A DNA stretch of 32,924 nucleotides from Pseudonocardia sp. (GCA_029266775.1 JAQSWF010000024.1:1-32924), one strand, 5' to 3'. Numbered from the stretch's first letter, positions 15,941-25,084 are shown. Notes: a model not told the origin generated them from the sequence alone. Made by a program: numbers and translations.

Positions 15941-16255
15941 ATGCCAGGCGGCTGGGAGTGGCTGATCATCATCGGGGTGCTGTTGCTGCTCTTCGGCGCC
16001 AAGCGCCTGCCGGACATGGCGCGGTCGGTAGGCCAGTCCGCGCGCGTGTTCAAGGGGGAGATGAAGGGCCTCAAGGACGACGATGGCCGCACCGCGACGT
16101 CGTCGCCGGGCTCCACGGCGCGCACGGGTGACCGCCCCGCCGCGAGCAGTGCAGCCCCGGCCGACCGCGCCCCGCTGCCCCCGGTCGACGGGCAGGTGAA
16201 CGGTGTGCCCGGCCAGCCGCCGGCCGAGCCGGTTCGGCCCGACACGGAGCGCTGA
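15941..16255 (+). CDS. tatA: Sec-independent translocase subunit TatA
   Basis: A protein of 104 residues. It has the TatA pattern: a short N-terminal transmembrane helix ([15 protein letters not shown], residues 5-19), the hinge [14 protein letters not shown], an amphipathic helix up to [10 protein letters not shown], and a long Pro/Ala-rich disordered tail. TatA oligomers form the pathway for folded proteins with twin-arginine signals. GGAGG (15928-15932) lies 8 bases before the ATG. tatC follows 8 bases after the stop, so the two form an operon. TatA and TatB cannot be fully separated by sequence in actinobacteria, but position with tatC favours TatA. Confidence 0.95.
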   Translation: MPGGWEWLIIIGVLLLLFGAKRLPDMARSVGQSARVFKGEMKGLKDDDGRTATSSPGSTARTGDRPAASSAAPADRAPLPPVDGQVNGVPGQPPAEPVRPDTER

Positions 16256-16263
16256 CCCACCCC

Positions 16264-17247
16264 GTGTCCTCCCGGGTCTCCCGCGCCCTCGCGCGGCTGC
16301 GTCCGGGCACCCGCCGCCGGCAGAACCCCGACGGCACGATGACGCTGGTCGAGCACCTCTACGAGCTGCGCAACCGGCTGGCGATCGCGCTGGTCGCCAT
16401 CGCCCTGACGACGGTGTTCGGCTACGTCTGGTTCGGCATCGGCCTGTTCGGCACCCCCAGCCTCGGCGAGCTGCTGAAGGCGCCCTACTGCGCCATCCCG
16501 GCGGACGCGCGCGCGGCGTTCACCGCGGACGGGCAGTGCACCCTGCTGGGCACCGGGCCGTTCGACCAGTTCAACCTGCGGCTCAAGGTGGCGATGACCG
16601 CGGGCGTGGTGCTGGCGTGCCCGGTGTGGCTCTACCAGCTCTGGCAGTTCATCACCCCCGGCCTGCTCGCCAACGAGCGCCGGTACGCGCTGAGCTTCAG
16701 CGCGGCGGCCGCGCTGCTGTTCGTCGGCGGGGCGGTGCTGGCCTACTTCGTCGTCACCCAGGGCCTGCGGTTCCTGCTCTCCATCGGCAGCGAGGTGCAG
16801 ACGACCGCGCTGACCGGGCACGACTACTTCGGGTTCGTCCTCGCCCTGCTGGTGATCTTCGGTGTGAGCTTCGAGATCCCGCTGCTCGTGGTGGCGCTCA
16901 ACCTCGTCGGCGTGCTCAGCTACGCCAAGCTCAAGGCGTGGCGGCGCGGGCTGATCTTCGCGTTGTTCGCCTTCGCCGCGGTCGCCACGCCCGGGCAGGA
17001 CCCCATCTCGATGCTGGCGCTGGCGCTGGCGCTGGTGCTGCTGTTCGAGCTGGCCATCCAGATCGCGCGGCTGAACGACCGCCGCCGCGCCCGCCGTCGC
17101 GCGGCCGAGGGCTGGGACAGCTGGGACCCCGACGCGCCTTCGCCGATCGACACCACCCCGAGCCGCATCGACGCCGCTCCGACGGCGCTCCCGCCACCGG
17201 CGCCGGTCGACAGCCCCACGGCGTCGCGGATGGACGACGTCACCTGA
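16264..17247 (+). CDS. tatC: Sec-independent translocase subunit TatC
   Basis: A polytopic membrane protein of 327 residues with six hydrophobic spans. It shows the TatC signatures: [18 protein letters not shown] at the cytoplasmic N-terminus (Glu that contacts the RR signal), [32 protein letters not shown] (cut by position, about 100-131), and [18 protein letters not shown]. The last 60 residues (Arg-rich, then Pro/Asp-rich) are a cytoplasmic tail longer than in E. coli. It recognises twin-arginine signal peptides and recruits TatA. GTG 16264 lacks a clear Shine-Dalgarno, so it may depend on coupling with tatA. Confidence 0.96.
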   Translation: MSSRVSRALARLRPGTRRRQNPDGTMTLVEHLYELRNRLAIALVAIALTTVFGYVWFGIGLFGTPSLGELLKAPYCAIPADARAAFTADGQCTLLGTGPFDQFNLRLKVAMTAGVVLACPVWLYQLWQFITPGLLANERRYALSFSAAAALLFVGGAVLAYFVVTQGLRFLLSIGSEVQTTALTGHDYFGFVLALLVIFGVSFEIPLLVVALNLVGVLSYAKLKAWRRGLIFALFAFAAVATPGQDPISMLALALALVLLFELAIQIARLNDRRRARRRAAEGWDSWDPDAPSPIDTTPSRIDAAPTALPPPAPVDSPTASRMDDVT

Positions 17248-17262
17248 GCCGTCGCCCGGCGC

Positions 17263-17284
17263 GGTGATGTTGACGCGCGTCACC
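17263..17284. promoter_or_regulatory. Palindrome between tatC and the helicase gene
   Basis: TGACGCGCGTCA (17271-17282) is a perfect 12-base palindrome. An outer GGTGA...TCACC pair (17263-17267 and 17280-17284) overlaps it. TTGACG at 17270 could be a -35, but no convincing -10 follows at the right distance. It could be an operator or a terminator stem. Confidence 0.4.
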
Positions 17285-17342
17285 GTACGAGCGGCCGGTG
17301 CGCGGCCGTCGGCGTGTCGCGCCGATGTGTCACTGTGGAGAG

Positions 17343-20135
17343 GTGACCAGCTCGCCGGCGCCGGCCGAGGCCTACGCCGCCGCCAAGGAACGCGCTGCCC
17401 GCCCCCGGCTCGCCGAGTTCGCCGGCACCCTCCCGTTCCAGCTGGACGGCTTCCAGCGCACCGCGTGCTCCGCCCTCGAAGACGGGCACGGCGTGCTCGT
17501 GTGCGCGCCGACCGGCGCCGGGAAGACCGTCGTCGGTGAGTTCGCGGTGCACCTGGCCCTCGCCGAGGGCCTCAAGTGCTTCTACACCACGCCGATCAAG
17601 GCGCTGAGCAACCAGAAGTACAACGACCTCGTCGCCCGGTACGGACCCGCCGCGGTCGGCCTGCTGACCGGCGACACCAGCGTCAACGGCGACGCGCAGG
17701 TGGTCGTGATGACCACCGAGGTGCTGCGCAACATGATCTACGCGGGGTCGCGTCAGCTGGACCGGCTCGGCTACGTCGTCATGGACGAGATCCACTACCT
17801 CGCCGACCGGTTCCGCGGCGCCGTGTGGGAGGAGGTCATCCTCCAGCTGCCCGAGCACGTCGCGCTGGTCGGGCTCTCAGCGACGGTGAGCAACGCGGAG
17901 GAGTTCGGAGACTGGCTGGTCACGGTGCGCGGCGACACCGCCGTTGTCGTCGACGAGCACCGGCCCGTGCCGCTGTGGCAGCACATGATGGTCGGCAACC
18001 GGCTGCTGGACCTGTTCGTGGAGGAGAAGGTTGGGAGCCCATCGTCGGACAGCGGCGACGACGGGCGGCTGCGCGTCGACCCGATCCTGGTGCGGGCTAC
18101 GCGCGAGCTGGAACGCCAGGCGGCCACCGCTGTCTGGGACCGCTCCCGGCGCACCCGCACGCCCGCCTCCTCCGCCGGGCCCCGCCGTGTCGGGTACCGC
18201 CCGCCGTCCCGCGTCACCGTGCTGGACCGGCTGGACCGCAACGGCCTGCTTCCGGCGATCACGTTCGTGTTCAGCCGCGCCGGCTGCGACGCCGCCGTCG
18301 GCCAGTGCGTCCGCGCGGGCGTACGGCTGACCACGGACGACGAGGTCGCCGAGATCCGCCGGGTCATCGACCGGCACACCGCGGACCTGCCGCAGGCCGA
18401 CCTGGGTGTGCTGGGCTACTGGGAGTGGCGCGAGGCCCTCGAGCGCGGGATCGCCGCGCACCACGCGGGGCTGCTGCCGGCGTTCAAGGAGACCGTCGAG
18501 GACCTGTTCGTCCGCGGGCTGGTCCGCGCCGTGTTCGCCACCGAAACCCTCGCGCTGGGCATCAACATGCCCGCCCGCACCGTCGTCCTCGAACGGCTGG
18601 TGAAGTTCAACGGCGAGTCCCACGCCGAGCTGACCCCGGGGGAGTACACGCAGCTCACCGGGCGCGCCGGACGCCGCGGGATCGACATCGAGGGCCACGC
18701 GGTCGTGATCTGGCAACCGGGGATGGACCCCGAGCAGGTCGGCGGGCTGGCCTCCACCCGCACCTACCCGCTGCGCAGCTCGTTTCGCCCCGGCTACAAC
18801 ATGGCCGTCAACCTCGTCGAGCGGCTCGGCGTGGCGGCGGCCCAGGAGCTGCTGGAGCAGTCGTTCGGGCAGTTCCAGGCCGACCGGTCGGTGGTCGGGC
18901 TCGCGCGCACGATCGAACGCAACACTGAGGCGATGGCCGGCTACGCCGCGTCGATGACCTGTCACCTCGGGGACTTCGCCGAGTACGCCGCGCTACGCCG
19001 GCGGATCGCGGACCGCGAGAGGGCGCTGCGCCGCCAGGGTATGGCGGACCGCCGCGACGCCACGGCGGACGCGCTGCGCGCCCTGCGCCCAGGCGACGTC
19101 ATCGCCGTGCCCGGGGGCCGCCGGGCGGGGCTGGCCGTCGTGCTCGACCCGGGCGCGGGCGACGACTCGGATCCGCGTCCACTGGTGCTCACCGAGGACC
19201 GGTGGGCGGGGCGGCTCTCGTCGGCCGACTTCCCGTCCCCCGTCGAGCCACTGGGCCGAATGCGGCTGCCCCGCAACGTCAACCACCGCGTGCCGCAGGT
19301 CCGCCGCGACCTGGCCTCGTCGCTGCGCAACACCGGCATCACCGCGCCGTCCACGAACCGTCGCGGCCGCGCCGGGCGCGGCGCTCCAGACGACGACCCG
19401 GAACTCGCGACCGTGCGCCGGGCCGTGCGGGCACACCCCTGCCACGGTTGCGCGGAGCGGGAGGCGCACGCGCGCTGGGCCGAGCGCCACGCCCGGCTGG
19501 AACGGGAGACCGAGCAGCTTCGGCAACGCGTCCGCGCCGCCACCCACTCCCTGGCCCGGGCGTTCGACCGGATCCGGCGGCTGCTCGAGGAGCGCGACTA
19601 CCTGCACGGCGAGATGATCACCGAGCACGGGCACCGGCTGGCGCGGCTGTGGGGCGAGTCGGATCTGCTCGCCGCCGAGTGCCTGCGCCACGGTGTGTGG
19701 GACGGGCTCGAGCCGGCGGAGCTCGCTGCGGTCGTGTCGGCGTTGGTGTACGAGGCGCGCCGGGAGGCCGGGCCGGTGCCGCGGGTCCCGGCGGGGCCCG
19801 TGTCCGCGGCGCTGGCGGCCACGGTGCGGCTGTGGACAGACCTCGAGGCCGACGAGCGGCGCAACCGGGTCGACCGCACCCGCGAACCCGACCTCGGGTT
19901 CGCCTGGCCCGTCCACCGGTGGGCCCGGGGGGAGTCGCTGTCGGCGGTCCTGACCGCCGCCGAGCAGAACGGTGCAGAGCTCTCGGCCGGGGACTTCGTC
20001 CGCTGGTGCCGGCAGGTCATCGACCTGCTCGACCAGATCGCCGACGTCGCCGGGCGCGACCGGGGCGTGGGACGCGCGGCGGCGCAGGCCAGCCGGTCCA
20101 TCCGGCGCGGCGTGGTGGCGGTGGGCGCCCTCTGA
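17343..20135 (+). CDS. helY: HelY-type DEAD/DEAH-box (Ski2/Mtr4-like) helicase
   Basis: A protein of 930 residues. Motif I is CAPTGAGKT with Lys61; motif II is DEIH at 148-151; SAT of motif III is near 179-181; TGRAGRRGID (motif VI) is near 438-448. The C-terminal DSHCT domain is visible around 760-830 (ERDYLHGEMITEHGHRLARL). This layout matches actinobacterial HelY, an RNA/DNA helicase related to Ski2/Mtr4, possibly in RNA turnover. An accessory region at 230-270 is Pro/Ser-rich and less conserved. GTG 17343 is chosen from homology (MTSSPAPAEAYAAAKERA). GGAG lies close by, and a CACTGT box ends 6 bases upstream. It lies 95 bases after tatC. Confidence 0.93.
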   Translation: MTSSPAPAEAYAAAKERAARPRLAEFAGTLPFQLDGFQRTACSALEDGHGVLVCAPTGAGKTVVGEFAVHLALAEGLKCFYTTPIKALSNQKYNDLVARYGPAAVGLLTGDTSVNGDAQVVVMTTEVLRNMIYAGSRQLDRLGYVVMDEIHYLADRFRGAVWEEVILQLPEHVALVGLSATVSNAEEFGDWLVTVRGDTAVVVDEHRPVPLWQHMMVGNRLLDLFVEEKVGSPSSDSGDDGRLRVDPILVRATRELERQAATAVWDRSRRTRTPASSAGPRRVGYRPPSRVTVLDRLDRNGLLPAITFVFSRAGCDAAVGQCVRAGVRLTTDDEVAEIRRVIDRHTADLPQADLGVLGYWEWREALERGIAAHHAGLLPAFKETVEDLFVRGLVRAVFATETLALGINMPARTVVLERLVKFNGESHAELTPGEYTQLTGRAGRRGIDIEGHAVVIWQPGMDPEQVGGLASTRTYPLRSSFRPGYNMAVNLVERLGVAAAQELLEQSFGQFQADRSVVGLARTIERNTEAMAGYAASMTCHLGDFAEYAALRRRIADRERALRRQGMADRRDATADALRALRPGDVIAVPGGRRAGLAVVLDPGAGDDSDPRPLVLTEDRWAGRLSSADFPSPVEPLGRMRLPRNVNHRVPQVRRDLASSLRNTGITAPSTNRRGRAGRGAPDDDPELATVRRAVRAHPCHGCAEREAHARWAERHARLERETEQLRQRVRAATHSLARAFDRIRRLLEERDYLHGEMITEHGHRLARLWGESDLLAAECLRHGVWDGLEPAELAAVVSALVYEARREAGPVPRVPAGPVSAALAATVRLWTDLEADERRNRVDRTREPDLGFAWPVHRWARGESLSAVLTAAEQNGAELSAGDFVRWCRQVIDLLDQIADVAGRDRGVGRAAAQASRSIRRGVVAVGAL

Positions 20136-20266
20136 CATCCGTCCATCTGCCGCGCCGGGGAGGTGCGCCACGACGACCGGCTGCCGCGAAGTTCTCCACC
20201 TGGGCACTCCGCTGTGCTTGGATTCAGGACCGGCCCCATCGACGGCGGATGGAGGAGGGGGAGGCA

Positions 20267-20359
20267 GTGAGTAAGCGTGCGAGCGGGACAGCGGCACAGC
20301 GCCTCCTCCTGGTGACGCTCCGCTCAAGGCCCCCCGAGACCGGCGCGGCGCTGCGGTGA
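20267..20359 (+). CDS. 30-residue mini-ORF coupled to the DUF4333 gene
   Basis: GTG 20267 is preceded by a very purine-rich GGAGGAGGGGGAGG (20251-20264). It opens a basic peptide (SKRASGTAAQRLLLVTLRSR, then PPETGAALR). Its TGA (20357-20359) overlaps the GTG of the next gene (20356-20358) as GTGA, in another frame. An in-frame ATG at 20249 would add 6 residues but would consume the ribosome site. The next gene has no Shine-Dalgarno of its own, so it is probably translated through this ORF. The peptide resembles no family I know and may matter only by being read. The rest of 20136-20266 holds nothing obvious. Confidence 0.45.
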   Translation: MSKRASGTAAQRLLLVTLRSRPPETGAALR

Positions 20360-21153
20360 ACACACCTCGTCAGCCCGGCGGACCGCGCGACCCCGACGAG
20401 TGGGACCCGCAGCCCGCCGGAGAAGCGTCGGACTGGGGACGCCCCCCGGTCGGCGGCTGGGGCGCGCCCGGCTACCCCGACCAGTCCGGTCCTGCCTACG
20501 GGGACCCCGGGTATCGCGACCCCGGCTATGCCGGGTACGGCGACGGCCTGTACGGCGGCGCCGGTGAAGGCCTGTACGGCTACGGCAACAGCACCGACCC
20601 CGGCAACGGGTACGCGGCCTACGCCGAGCCAAGCGGCTACCCCGGCCACGGTCAGCCGGGGGACGAGCCGCGGTACGGGTGGGACGAGCCCGCGTACGCC
20701 CCCGACCCGCGCGAGACGGGCGACTACCGGAATGATCACGCCGCAGGCCGGCACGCCAGCGGCGCGCCGGCCCCGCCGACCGAGCCACCCTGGGGCCAGC
20801 CCTATCCGCCGCGGCCGCGCCGGGCGGCGCCGTCCCACAGGTCTCGCCTGCCCTGGGTCCTCGCAGGAGTCGCTGCGGCCGTCGTCGCGGCGGTGCTCGT
20901 CCTCGGGTTCGTCGTGCCCGGGTGGTTCGTCACCCGCGTCCTGGACAGCGCCGCGGTGCAGGAGGGCGTGGCCGTCGTCCTGACCGACGACTACGGCGCG
21001 GACGGGGTCGCCGACGTCCGCTGCCCGGGCACTGTCGAGATCGTCGCGGGCGCCACGTTCACCTGCGAAGCGACCATCGACGCCGACCCGGTCACCGTGC
21101 CGGTCCGGATCACCGACGACGCCGGCGGCTACGAGGTCGGACGGCCGGTCTGA
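20356..21153 (+). CDS. Membrane-anchored DUF4333 protein with Gly/Tyr/Pro-rich cytoplasmic region
   Basis: A protein of 265 residues. Residues 1-160 are low-complexity with DPGYRDPGYAGYGDG-like repeats and presumably disordered and cytoplasmic. One transmembrane helix follows (LPWVLAGVAAAVVAAVLVLGFVVPGWF, about 170-196, cut by position). The outer 65 residues match DUF4333: VADVRCPGTVEIVAGATFTC with two Cys that could form a disulfide, then VTVPVRITDDAGGYEVGRP. It occupies the place of Rv2091c next to helY in M. tuberculosis, by recollection. Function unknown; a wall or envelope role is likely from topology. The start overlaps the mini-ORF, and its stop overlaps the acetyltransferase gene. 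Confidence 0.85.
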   Translation: MNTPRQPGGPRDPDEWDPQPAGEASDWGRPPVGGWGAPGYPDQSGPAYGDPGYRDPGYAGYGDGLYGGAGEGLYGYGNSTDPGNGYAAYAEPSGYPGHGQPGDEPRYGWDEPAYAPDPRETGDYRNDHAAGRHASGAPAPPTEPPWGQPYPPRPRRAAPSHRSRLPWVLAGVAAAVVAAVLVLGFVVPGWFVTRVLDSAAVQEGVAVVLTDDYGADGVADVRCPGTVEIVAGATFTCEATIDADPVTVPVRITDDAGGYEVGRPV

Positions 21154-22376
21154 ACCCGCACCTCGACTCCGTCCGGGTCCTCGACCCTGACGAGCTGCGC
21201 GCCGCGTACGACCTGTTCGCCGCGACCATCCACCACCCGCCGGCCACCGACGAGGGGTGGCCGCAGCGGCGGGCGTTCTACGAGCCCGGGCGCACCTTCG
21301 GCGTGCACCACGACGGGTCGCTCGAGGGCACCGCCATGTCGTTCGCGGTGAGCACCTCGGTGCCCGGCGGCGCGGTCCTGCCCGCCGCCGCGGTCAGCTG
21401 TGTGGGGGTGCGGGCCGACCGGACCCGGCGGGGGGTGCTCACGGCGCTGATCCGTGCCCAGCTCGACGACACCACCGCCCGCGGTGAGGTGCTCTCGACG
21501 CTGTGGGCGAGCGAGGCCCGTATCTACGGCCGGTTCGGCTACGGCGTTGCCACCCGCGGCCGCTCGGTACGCGTCGCGCGGGCCCGCGGTCTGCGACCGC
21601 AGGCACCCGCAGGCGGGTCGGTGCGCCTGCTCGACCGGGCAGAGCTGCCCACCGTGCTGCCTGTGCTGTACGACGGGCTCGCCCTGTGCCGCCCGGGCGG
21701 CATCACGCGGCCGGAGGGCTGGTGGCGGCTTGCGACCGAGACCAGCGGCCGCGACCACGTGCTGGCCGCCGTGCACACCGGCCGGGACGGCGACGACGGT
21801 TTCGTCGTCGCGGTGCCCGCGCGCGGCGACGAGTTCGTGCGCCCGCTGCAGGTCGCCGACTTCCACGCGGCCGATCCGGCGTCGACCGCCGCGCTGTGGG
21901 GTTTCCTGCTCGGCGTCGACCTCACCGCAAACGTCGAGGCCTCGATGCGCCCCCTCGACGAGCCGCTGGACCTGCTGCTCGCCGACCCGCGCGACCGCAC
22001 CGTCACCGGCGAGCAGGACGAGACGTGGCTGCGGCTGGTCGACGTGCCCACCGCGCTCGCCGCCCGCGCCTTTCCCGCCGACCCGGACCGGGGAGCCACA
22101 CCGGTGCTGCTCGCGGTGCACGACCCCCTCCTGCCCGGCAACTCCGGCGTGTACCGGCTGGGCGACGGCGCCGCAGAGCGCGTCGCCCCACTGGGCGGAT
22201 GTGCCGCGCAACTGGAGTGTGGCGTCGCCGCACTGGCTTCGGCCTATCTGGGTGACCGCGCCCCGTCCGCATTGGCGGCAACGGGATGGTGGACGGTGCA
22301 CGATCCCGCCGCGCTTTCCCACGCGGACGCGCTCTTCGCGACCACCGTCGCGCCCTGGTGCGGCACCCACTTCTGA
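21150..22376 (+). CDS. Eis-like GNAT N-acetyltransferase with probable CTG start
   Basis: A protein of 408 residues with the Eis three-part layout: GNAT domain, second GNAT-like domain, SCP2-like C-terminus. The acetyl-CoA loop reads GVRADRTRRGVLTALI (about 88-103). RIYGRFGYG places Tyr126 at the general-acid position known for mycobacterial Eis, and the chain ends in GTHF, as Eis uses its C-terminal Phe carboxylate. Relatives acetylate amines, aminoglycosides among them; the substrate here is unknown. No ATG, GTG or TTG lies at the right place. The first in-frame ATG would remove about 57 residues. CTG 21150 overlaps the preceding TGA as CTGA and gives the expected numbering. That start is inferred. 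Confidence 0.85.
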   Translation: MNPHLDSVRVLDPDELRAAYDLFAATIHHPPATDEGWPQRRAFYEPGRTFGVHHDGSLEGTAMSFAVSTSVPGGAVLPAAAVSCVGVRADRTRRGVLTALIRAQLDDTTARGEVLSTLWASEARIYGRFGYGVATRGRSVRVARARGLRPQAPAGGSVRLLDRAELPTVLPVLYDGLALCRPGGITRPEGWWRLATETSGRDHVLAAVHTGRDGDDGFVVAVPARGDEFVRPLQVADFHAADPASTAALWGFLLGVDLTANVEASMRPLDEPLDLLLADPRDRTVTGEQDETWLRLVDVPTALAARAFPADPDRGATPVLLAVHDPLLPGNSGVYRLGDGAAERVAPLGGCAAQLECGVAALASAYLGDRAPSALAATGWWTVHDPAALSHADALFATTVAPWCGTHF

Positions 22377-22484
22377 CACCCCGGTCAGGTGCCACCGCGC
22401 GCGAAATTATCCATGATCCATCCGGCGGGACGTCAGTGTTGTCGCCGAAGCAGTGGTGTAACGCTCGCGGCGATCAACCTGCGG

Positions 22485-23471
22485 CTAGCGCGTCGCCCCG
22501 GCCGCGCCGAGCGCGGTCACCAGTCGGTCCACCGACCCGCCCAGGCCCCAGCGCTGCGACAGCTCCTGCAGCCGCTCGGGGTCCACGGGCTGATCGGGCA
22601 CGGCGTCGGCGCGGTCCAGCTGGACCGGGGCCTCCAGCGCCACCCGCACCACCGGCTCGACCACCGCCAGGTACGGCGCGGCCGCGGCGAGTTTCCCCCG
22701 CACCGGCGGGGCCAGGCGGGTGTCGGCGCGGTCCGCTATCGCCGCGCGCAGCTCCTCCCACGAGCCGAACCGGCCGACGAGCGTCGCCGCCGTCTTGGCG
22801 CCGATGCCCGGCACGCCCGGCAGCCCGTCCGACGGATCACCACGCAGCATGGCCAGCTCCGCGTAGGCCTCGCCGGCCCGGGCGCGGGGCACCCCGTACT
22901 TAGTGGCCACCTCCGGCGGTCCCAGTATCTCCGCCTTCGCCAGCCCGCGACCCACGTAGACCAGCCGCACGGAGGTCGGCTCGTCGCGGACGACTTGCAT
23001 GAGGTCGCGGTCGCCGCTGACCACCTCCACCGGGTCGACCTTCTCCGCGGCGCACAGCGTGCCAATCACGTCGTCGGCCTCGTGCCCCTCCGCGCCGGCA
23101 GTAGCCAGCCCCGCGGCGGCGAGGACGTCGAGGATCACCGGTACCTGCGGGGCGAGCGCGTCGGGCACCTGTTCGGGAATGCCGACCGGCGCGGTCTCCA
23201 GCGTGCCACCGCCGGGCGCCACGACCCGGTGGGCCTTGTACGACGGGAGCGCCTGCACCCGGAACGCCGGCCGCCAGTCCAGGTCGAGGCAGGCCACCAG
23301 CCGCCCCGGGCGCCGGTCGGTCAGCAGTCGCGCGACCATGTCGCAGAACCCGCGCACGGCGTTGACCGGCGTGCCGTCCGGCGCGGTGATCGACTCCGGC
23401 ACCCCGTAGAAGGCGCGGAAGTACAGGCTGGCGGAGTCGAGCAGCAGCAGCGGTCGGGTCGGTCCGGGCAC
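22485..23471 (-). CDS. 5'-3' exonuclease (FEN/PolA N-domain type)
   Basis: A protein of 328 residues resembling the 5' nuclease domain of DNA polymerase I, standing alone. The PIN-like part has [15 protein letters not shown] (Asp metal ligand), [13 protein letters not shown], the arch region LPSYKAHR, then [11 protein letters not shown] and [11 protein letters not shown], which supply acidic ligands. The H3TH DNA-binding motif is [22 protein letters not shown]. The last 80 residues are less conserved. It likely trims flaps or RNA primers. GTG 23471 ([13 protein letters not shown]) is preferred: AACACT lies 6 bases upstream on this strand, and the 22 residues before it come from a repeat-bearing promoter. 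Neighbour of pepE, divergent. Confidence 0.92.
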   Translation of the reverse strand: MPGPTRPLLLLDSASLYFRAFYGVPESITAPDGTPVNAVRGFCDMVARLLTDRRPGRLVACLDLDWRPAFRVQALPSYKAHRVVAPGGGTLETAPVGIPEQVPDALAPQVPVILDVLAAAGLATAGAEGHEADDVIGTLCAAEKVDPVEVVSGDRDLMQVVRDEPTSVRLVYVGRGLAKAEILGPPEVATKYGVPRARAGEAYAELAMLRGDPSDGLPGVPGIGAKTAATLVGRFGSWEELRAAIADRADTRLAPPVRGKLAAAAPYLAVVEPVVRVALEAPVQLDRADAVPDQPVDPERLQELSQRWGLGGSVDRLVTALGAAGATR

Positions 23472-23496
23472 CGTGGCAGTGTTGCATCTGCCCGTC

Positions 23497-23551
23497 CCGC
23501 ACTTCGGAGCCGTACTGCTGATTCGGGCCCGGCTCACCGCACTTCGGAGCC
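23497..23551. repeat. Two 15-base direct repeats in the exonuclease-pepE divergent promoter
   Basis: CCGCACTTCGGAGCC occurs exactly at 23497-23511 and 23537-23551, 40 bases apart, close to four helical turns. The first lies where the exonuclease -35 should be, the second at the pepE -35. A shared regulator binding both is possible. Equally it may be a small dispersed repeat. Confidence 0.6.
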
Positions 23552-23579
23552 ATGGTGCCGTTCAGGGGATACTGCCGGC

Positions 23580-24707
23580 ATGACTGCGGCCGTCCCCTCC
23601 GCGCTGCTCGCCGACCGACTCCGCCGCGCCGGGGACGCGGCTGCCACGCGTGACGTCGATCTTCTGCTGATCACGCCGGGTACGGACCTGCGCTACCTGG
23701 TCGACGCCGGCGGTGAGAGCCACGAGCGGCTGACCTGCCTGGTGTTGCCGGCGACGGGGCACCGCGCGCCGCCCGCGCTGGTGGTCCCGCGGCTCGAGGC
23801 GCCGGGCTGGGCGCACCTGCCGCTGGCCGAGCTCGGCGTCGAGATCGTCACCTGGAACGACGGGGAGGACCCGTACCTGCTGGTCAGCGACCTGGCCGGC
23901 GGCCCGCAGGCCGTTGCGGTCGGCGACACGATGCCGGCGGTGCACGTGTTCGGGCTGCGCGACGCCCTGCCCGGCTGCACGCAGGACCTCGCGGGGCCGC
24001 TGCTGCGCGAGCTGCGGATGCGCAAGGACACCGCGGAGGTCGCCCAGCTGCGCGCCGCCGGCGCCGCGATCGACCGGGTGCACGCCCGGATGCCCGAGTT
24101 CCTTGCGCCCGGCCGCACGGAGGCGGAGGTCGGCGCGGACATCGCCGCGGCGATCGTCGAGGAGGGCCACGCATCGGCAGCGTTCGTGATCGTCGGATCC
24201 GGCCCGAACGGGGCCAGCCCGCACCACGAGCTGTCGGACCGGGTGATCGAGAGCGGGGACGTCGTCGTCGTCGACATCGGCGGACCGCTGCCCACCGGCT
24301 ACTTCTCGGACTCCACCCGCACGTACGCGGTCGGCGCCGAGCCGCCGCTGCGGGTGCGCGAGGCGTACGCGGCGCTGCAGGACGCGCAGGAGCGCGCCGT
24401 CGCCGCGGTGCGGCCCGGTGTCCGCGCCGAAGACGTCGACGCCGTGGCCCGCGTCCGGCTCACCGAGTCCGGCCTGGGGGAGCGGTTCCTGCACCGCACC
24501 GGCCACGGCATCGGCCTCGACGTGCACGAAGACCCTTACATCGTCGGCGGCAACGCGCTGCCCCTCGAGCCGGGCATGGCGTTCAGCGTCGAGCCCGGGG
24601 TGTACCTGGACGGCGCATGGGGAGCGCGGATCGAGGACATCGTCGTGGTCACGGACGACGGCTGCGAGCGGCTCAACACCCGCCCCCGCGACCTCGTCGT
24701 GCTCTAG
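23580..24707 (+). CDS. pepE: M24-family Xaa-Pro dipeptidase/aminopeptidase
   Basis: A protein of 375 residues with a creatinase-like N-domain and a pita-bread C-domain. All five dinuclear metal ligands are in place: Asp232 (VVDIGG), Asp244 (FSDSTRTY), His309 ([15 protein letters not shown]), Glu338 (FSVEPGVY) and Glu352 (ARIEDIVVV). The enzyme releases residues before proline; cytosolic, no signal. It may finish peptides produced by the proteasome, but that is inference from locus only. ATG 23580 is 6 bases after GATACT (23568-23573), a good leaderless promoter, and the frame further upstream overlaps the exonuclease gene. The symbol follows the M. tuberculosis gene at the same place. Confidence 0.92.
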   Translation: MTAAVPSALLADRLRRAGDAAATRDVDLLLITPGTDLRYLVDAGGESHERLTCLVLPATGHRAPPALVVPRLEAPGWAHLPLAELGVEIVTWNDGEDPYLLVSDLAGGPQAVAVGDTMPAVHVFGLRDALPGCTQDLAGPLLRELRMRKDTAEVAQLRAAGAAIDRVHARMPEFLAPGRTEAEVGADIAAAIVEEGHASAAFVIVGSGPNGASPHHELSDRVIESGDVVVVDIGGPLPTGYFSDSTRTYAVGAEPPLRVREAYAALQDAQERAVAAVRPGVRAEDVDAVARVRLTESGLGERFLHRTGHGIGLDVHEDPYIVGGNALPLEPGMAFSVEPGVYLDGAWGARIEDIVVVTDDGCERLNTRPRDLVVL

Positions 24708-24724
24708 GATCGGCTGGCGATCAT

Positions 24725-24777
24725 TGCAGGAAAGCCACCTTCCTGCAGCCTCGTTGCATGAAGGTGGCTTTCCTGCA
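24725..24777. repeat. Stem-loop repeat with TGCA-bounded arms
   Basis: TGCAGGAAAGCCACCTTC (24725-24742) pairs perfectly over 18 bases with 24760-24777 around a 17-base loop. Each arm is bordered by TGCA, and internal TGCA copies (in the loop and arm) could allow alternative pairing. It follows pepE by 17 bases and could be its terminator. Its form suggests a dispersed element; only one copy is in the window. Confidence 0.7.
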
Positions 24778-24895
24778 CGGGGCGGCGGGAACCTCCGGGT
24801 CGTCTCCGGGCGTTTCCCGGAGGCCGCGGGCGGCCGCGGCGCGGACCATCGAGGACGGATGGCGAGATTCGCCACCGATCCGGAGAGGAGCCCTG

Positions 24896-25084
24896 GTGGC
24901 ATCGACCCTCACCCGACCCCGCGAAGGCGCCGTCATCGCCGGCGTCTGCGCCGGCATCGCGGACCGCTTCGGCTGGAACCCGCTGGCGGTGCGCCTGGTG
25001 TTCCTGCTGTCGCTCCTGCTGCCCGGCCCGCAGGTGATCGTCTACCTGGTGCTGTGGCTCCTCATGCCGCGCCGGCCGTACTGA
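24896..25084 (+). CDS. PspC-domain small membrane protein
   Basis: A protein of 62 residues made of almost only a PspC domain. REGAVIAGVCAGIADRFGWNP (about 8-28, cut by position) is the conserved amphipathic start. LAVRLVFLLSLLLPGPQVIVYLVLWLLMP forms the membrane helices, ending in RRPY. PspC proteins sense or respond to membrane stress, or act as toxin-like regulators in E. coli; in actinobacteria small ones are common and uncharacterised. GTG 24896 has GAGAGGAG (24882-24889) 6 bases upstream. The frame extends further upstream without homology, through the stem-loop repeat. Confidence 0.85.
   Translation: MASTLTRPREGAVIAGVCAGIADRFGWNPLAVRLVFLLSLLLPGPQVIVYLVLWLLMPRRPY

Noticed and set aside
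20420-20720. Tandem repeat array or CRISPR-like pattern in the DUF4333 gene
   Set aside because: The periodicity comes from codons for Gly/Tyr/Pro/Asp repeats in a disordered region; units are irregular and in frame.
22377-22484. Possible small RNA between the acetyltransferase and exonuclease genes
   Set aside because: The 108-base convergent gap has an AT-richer patch (about 22408-22425) but no clear promoter or terminator pair.
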